Source of the DNA: Clavelina lepadiformis
Lineage: Eukaryota > Chordata > Ascidiacea > Aplousobranchia > Clavelinidae
NCBI RefSeq assembly: GCF_947623445.1
Contig: NC_135245.1
Span: forward strand, 19,785,501 to 19,849,500
DNA: 64,000 nucleotides
Direction of reading: 5' to 3'
Under the pieces are notes generated by a model that made no database searches, was not told the origin of the DNA, and saw only the letters and a list, made by a program, of their open reading frames with translations. The first letter of the stretch is position 1. Every line of letters begins with the position of its first letter. Both the position numbers and the translations under genes were made by a program. Shown in pieces: positions 58,801 through 64,000 of the stretch.

Positions 58801-59483
58801 CGAAAATGATTTCGATAGCCTACAAGGTAGTTTATGTACATTTAGGCTTATTACGTTACAGATACGTACTGTAAGCTATAGACTACCAGCATGTTGGCGG
58901 AATTGCACTTCGCAAAAGATAGCACCGATAGAATTAAAATTAGTCGGTTCTTATGATGGTTCTAAAAGTTTGGATTATTGAAGTAATTGCTTTGATTGTT
59001 AATTAAAAAGCCTACATAAAGTTAAGGTTCTTATTAATTGCTTAAATTTAGAAATACTTTAATTAGTCCAGGAATTGAGATAAGGACTTTTAATTCAGCT
59101 AAAGTCGGGCACTTTCTGCAACTAAAATACTATGACGTGTTTTTGCTTTATACGTGTAGCCCAAGACATTTGAACTTGAAAAATTAAACCACATTTACAT
59201 TAACTCTACTTTGATTTAAGACGTATGCTGAATTTGTCGTTCGATTAGAATCGCGTCCATTTACAAACAATTTAACGTTTTCACATTTGGTCAAATTAAC
59301 GTCGGCGTAAGTTTTCAATTTTAGCAGTTACGTAGTTAAGTTGAGCAAAAGCACATCTCTGAGAAAAAGTTGAGTAAACTTTTTGGTTTCATTGTAATTT
59401 TAAACTTTTAATCTTCCGGTCCTTGTGTTTTCTTAAAGTCGTCATTTGTTCGTTGAAGCTTAACAACGCGGCAAAAGCAAGCA
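55858..59483. other. Head-to-head spacer between the two ABCC genes
   Basis: Both ABCC genes start outward from this 3.6-kb spacer, so it should hold both promoters, possibly shared elements. The open frames near 55.9-56.2 kb overlap on both strands and show no domain. The right half carries a foldback repeat, listed separately. The rest is AT-rich sequence in which I see no gene. Confidence 0.5.
58308..58970. repeat. Foldback element with ~73-bp inverted arms
   Basis: The left arm (58308-58380) and right arm (58897-58970) are inverted copies at roughly 85% identity by eye; both include TTTTAGAACCATCATAAG and CCGACTAATTT on the corresponding strand. They enclose about 515 bp without an open frame of interest. 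Long arms with a non-coding core fit a foldback or long-TIR MITE. No clear target duplication was found. Confidence 0.65.

Positions 59484-64000
<4,517 letters not shown>

Overview
The window is animal (eukaryotic) genomic DNA. It is AT-rich, its genes are split by short GT-AG introns, and their products are recognisable relatives of vertebrate proteins. The mix of genes (LIS1, CFAP100, a DGCR2-like receptor, Aha1, an IkB, MRP-type ABC transporters) and the compact layout suggest an invertebrate chordate, most likely a Ciona-type ascidian. That species call is inference. All exon models were read by eye from splice sites, reading phase and family similarity; none is backed by transcripts.

Layout, left to right. 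(1) 1-6446, + strand: LIS1/PAFAH1B1 with its first codons cut off by the window edge and a small hAT-like element in one intron. (2) 7916-8718, +: a decayed tetraspanin gene that keeps a TATA box but carries stop codons. (3) 9871-13219, -: CFAP100, a coiled-coil axonemal protein. (4) 15761-19315, +: a single-pass receptor with MANSC-like, LDLa and VWC domains, a membrane segment and PPxY motifs, related to DGCR2/IDD. (5) 20600-27647, -: an 18-exon gene whose conceptual protein has a signal peptide, eleven sushi/CCP domains and a rhodopsin-like seven-helix domain. This is the most unusual gene here. (6) 30845-33114, -: a Ly6/uPAR-like domain gene running into a 51-bp-unit Ser/Thr-rich repeat array that is interrupted by stops and frame changes. 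(7) 36638-37669, +: an intronless Aha1 (AHSA1) gene. (8) 39430-42722, -: an IkB/Cactus inhibitor with six ankyrin repeats and two phosphodegrons, with two consensus kappaB sites about 0.57-0.72 kb upstream. (9) 44612-55857, -: a complete 34-exon ABCC/MRP1-type transporter. (10) 59484-64000, +: a second ABCC/MRP1 copy, head-to-head with the first and cut by the window end.

The two ABCC genes form an inverted duplication around a 3.6-kb spacer. Their similarity is patchy: some introns are nearly identical while neighbouring exons are strongly diverged, as expected from gene conversion. The IkB gene and its kappaB sites form a plausible NF-kB feedback unit. The other genes look like unrelated neighbours, with no operon-like organisation. 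Spacers hold hAT-like elements, a foldback repeat and a permuted inverted repeat; much of the remaining spacer sequence shows nothing I can identify.
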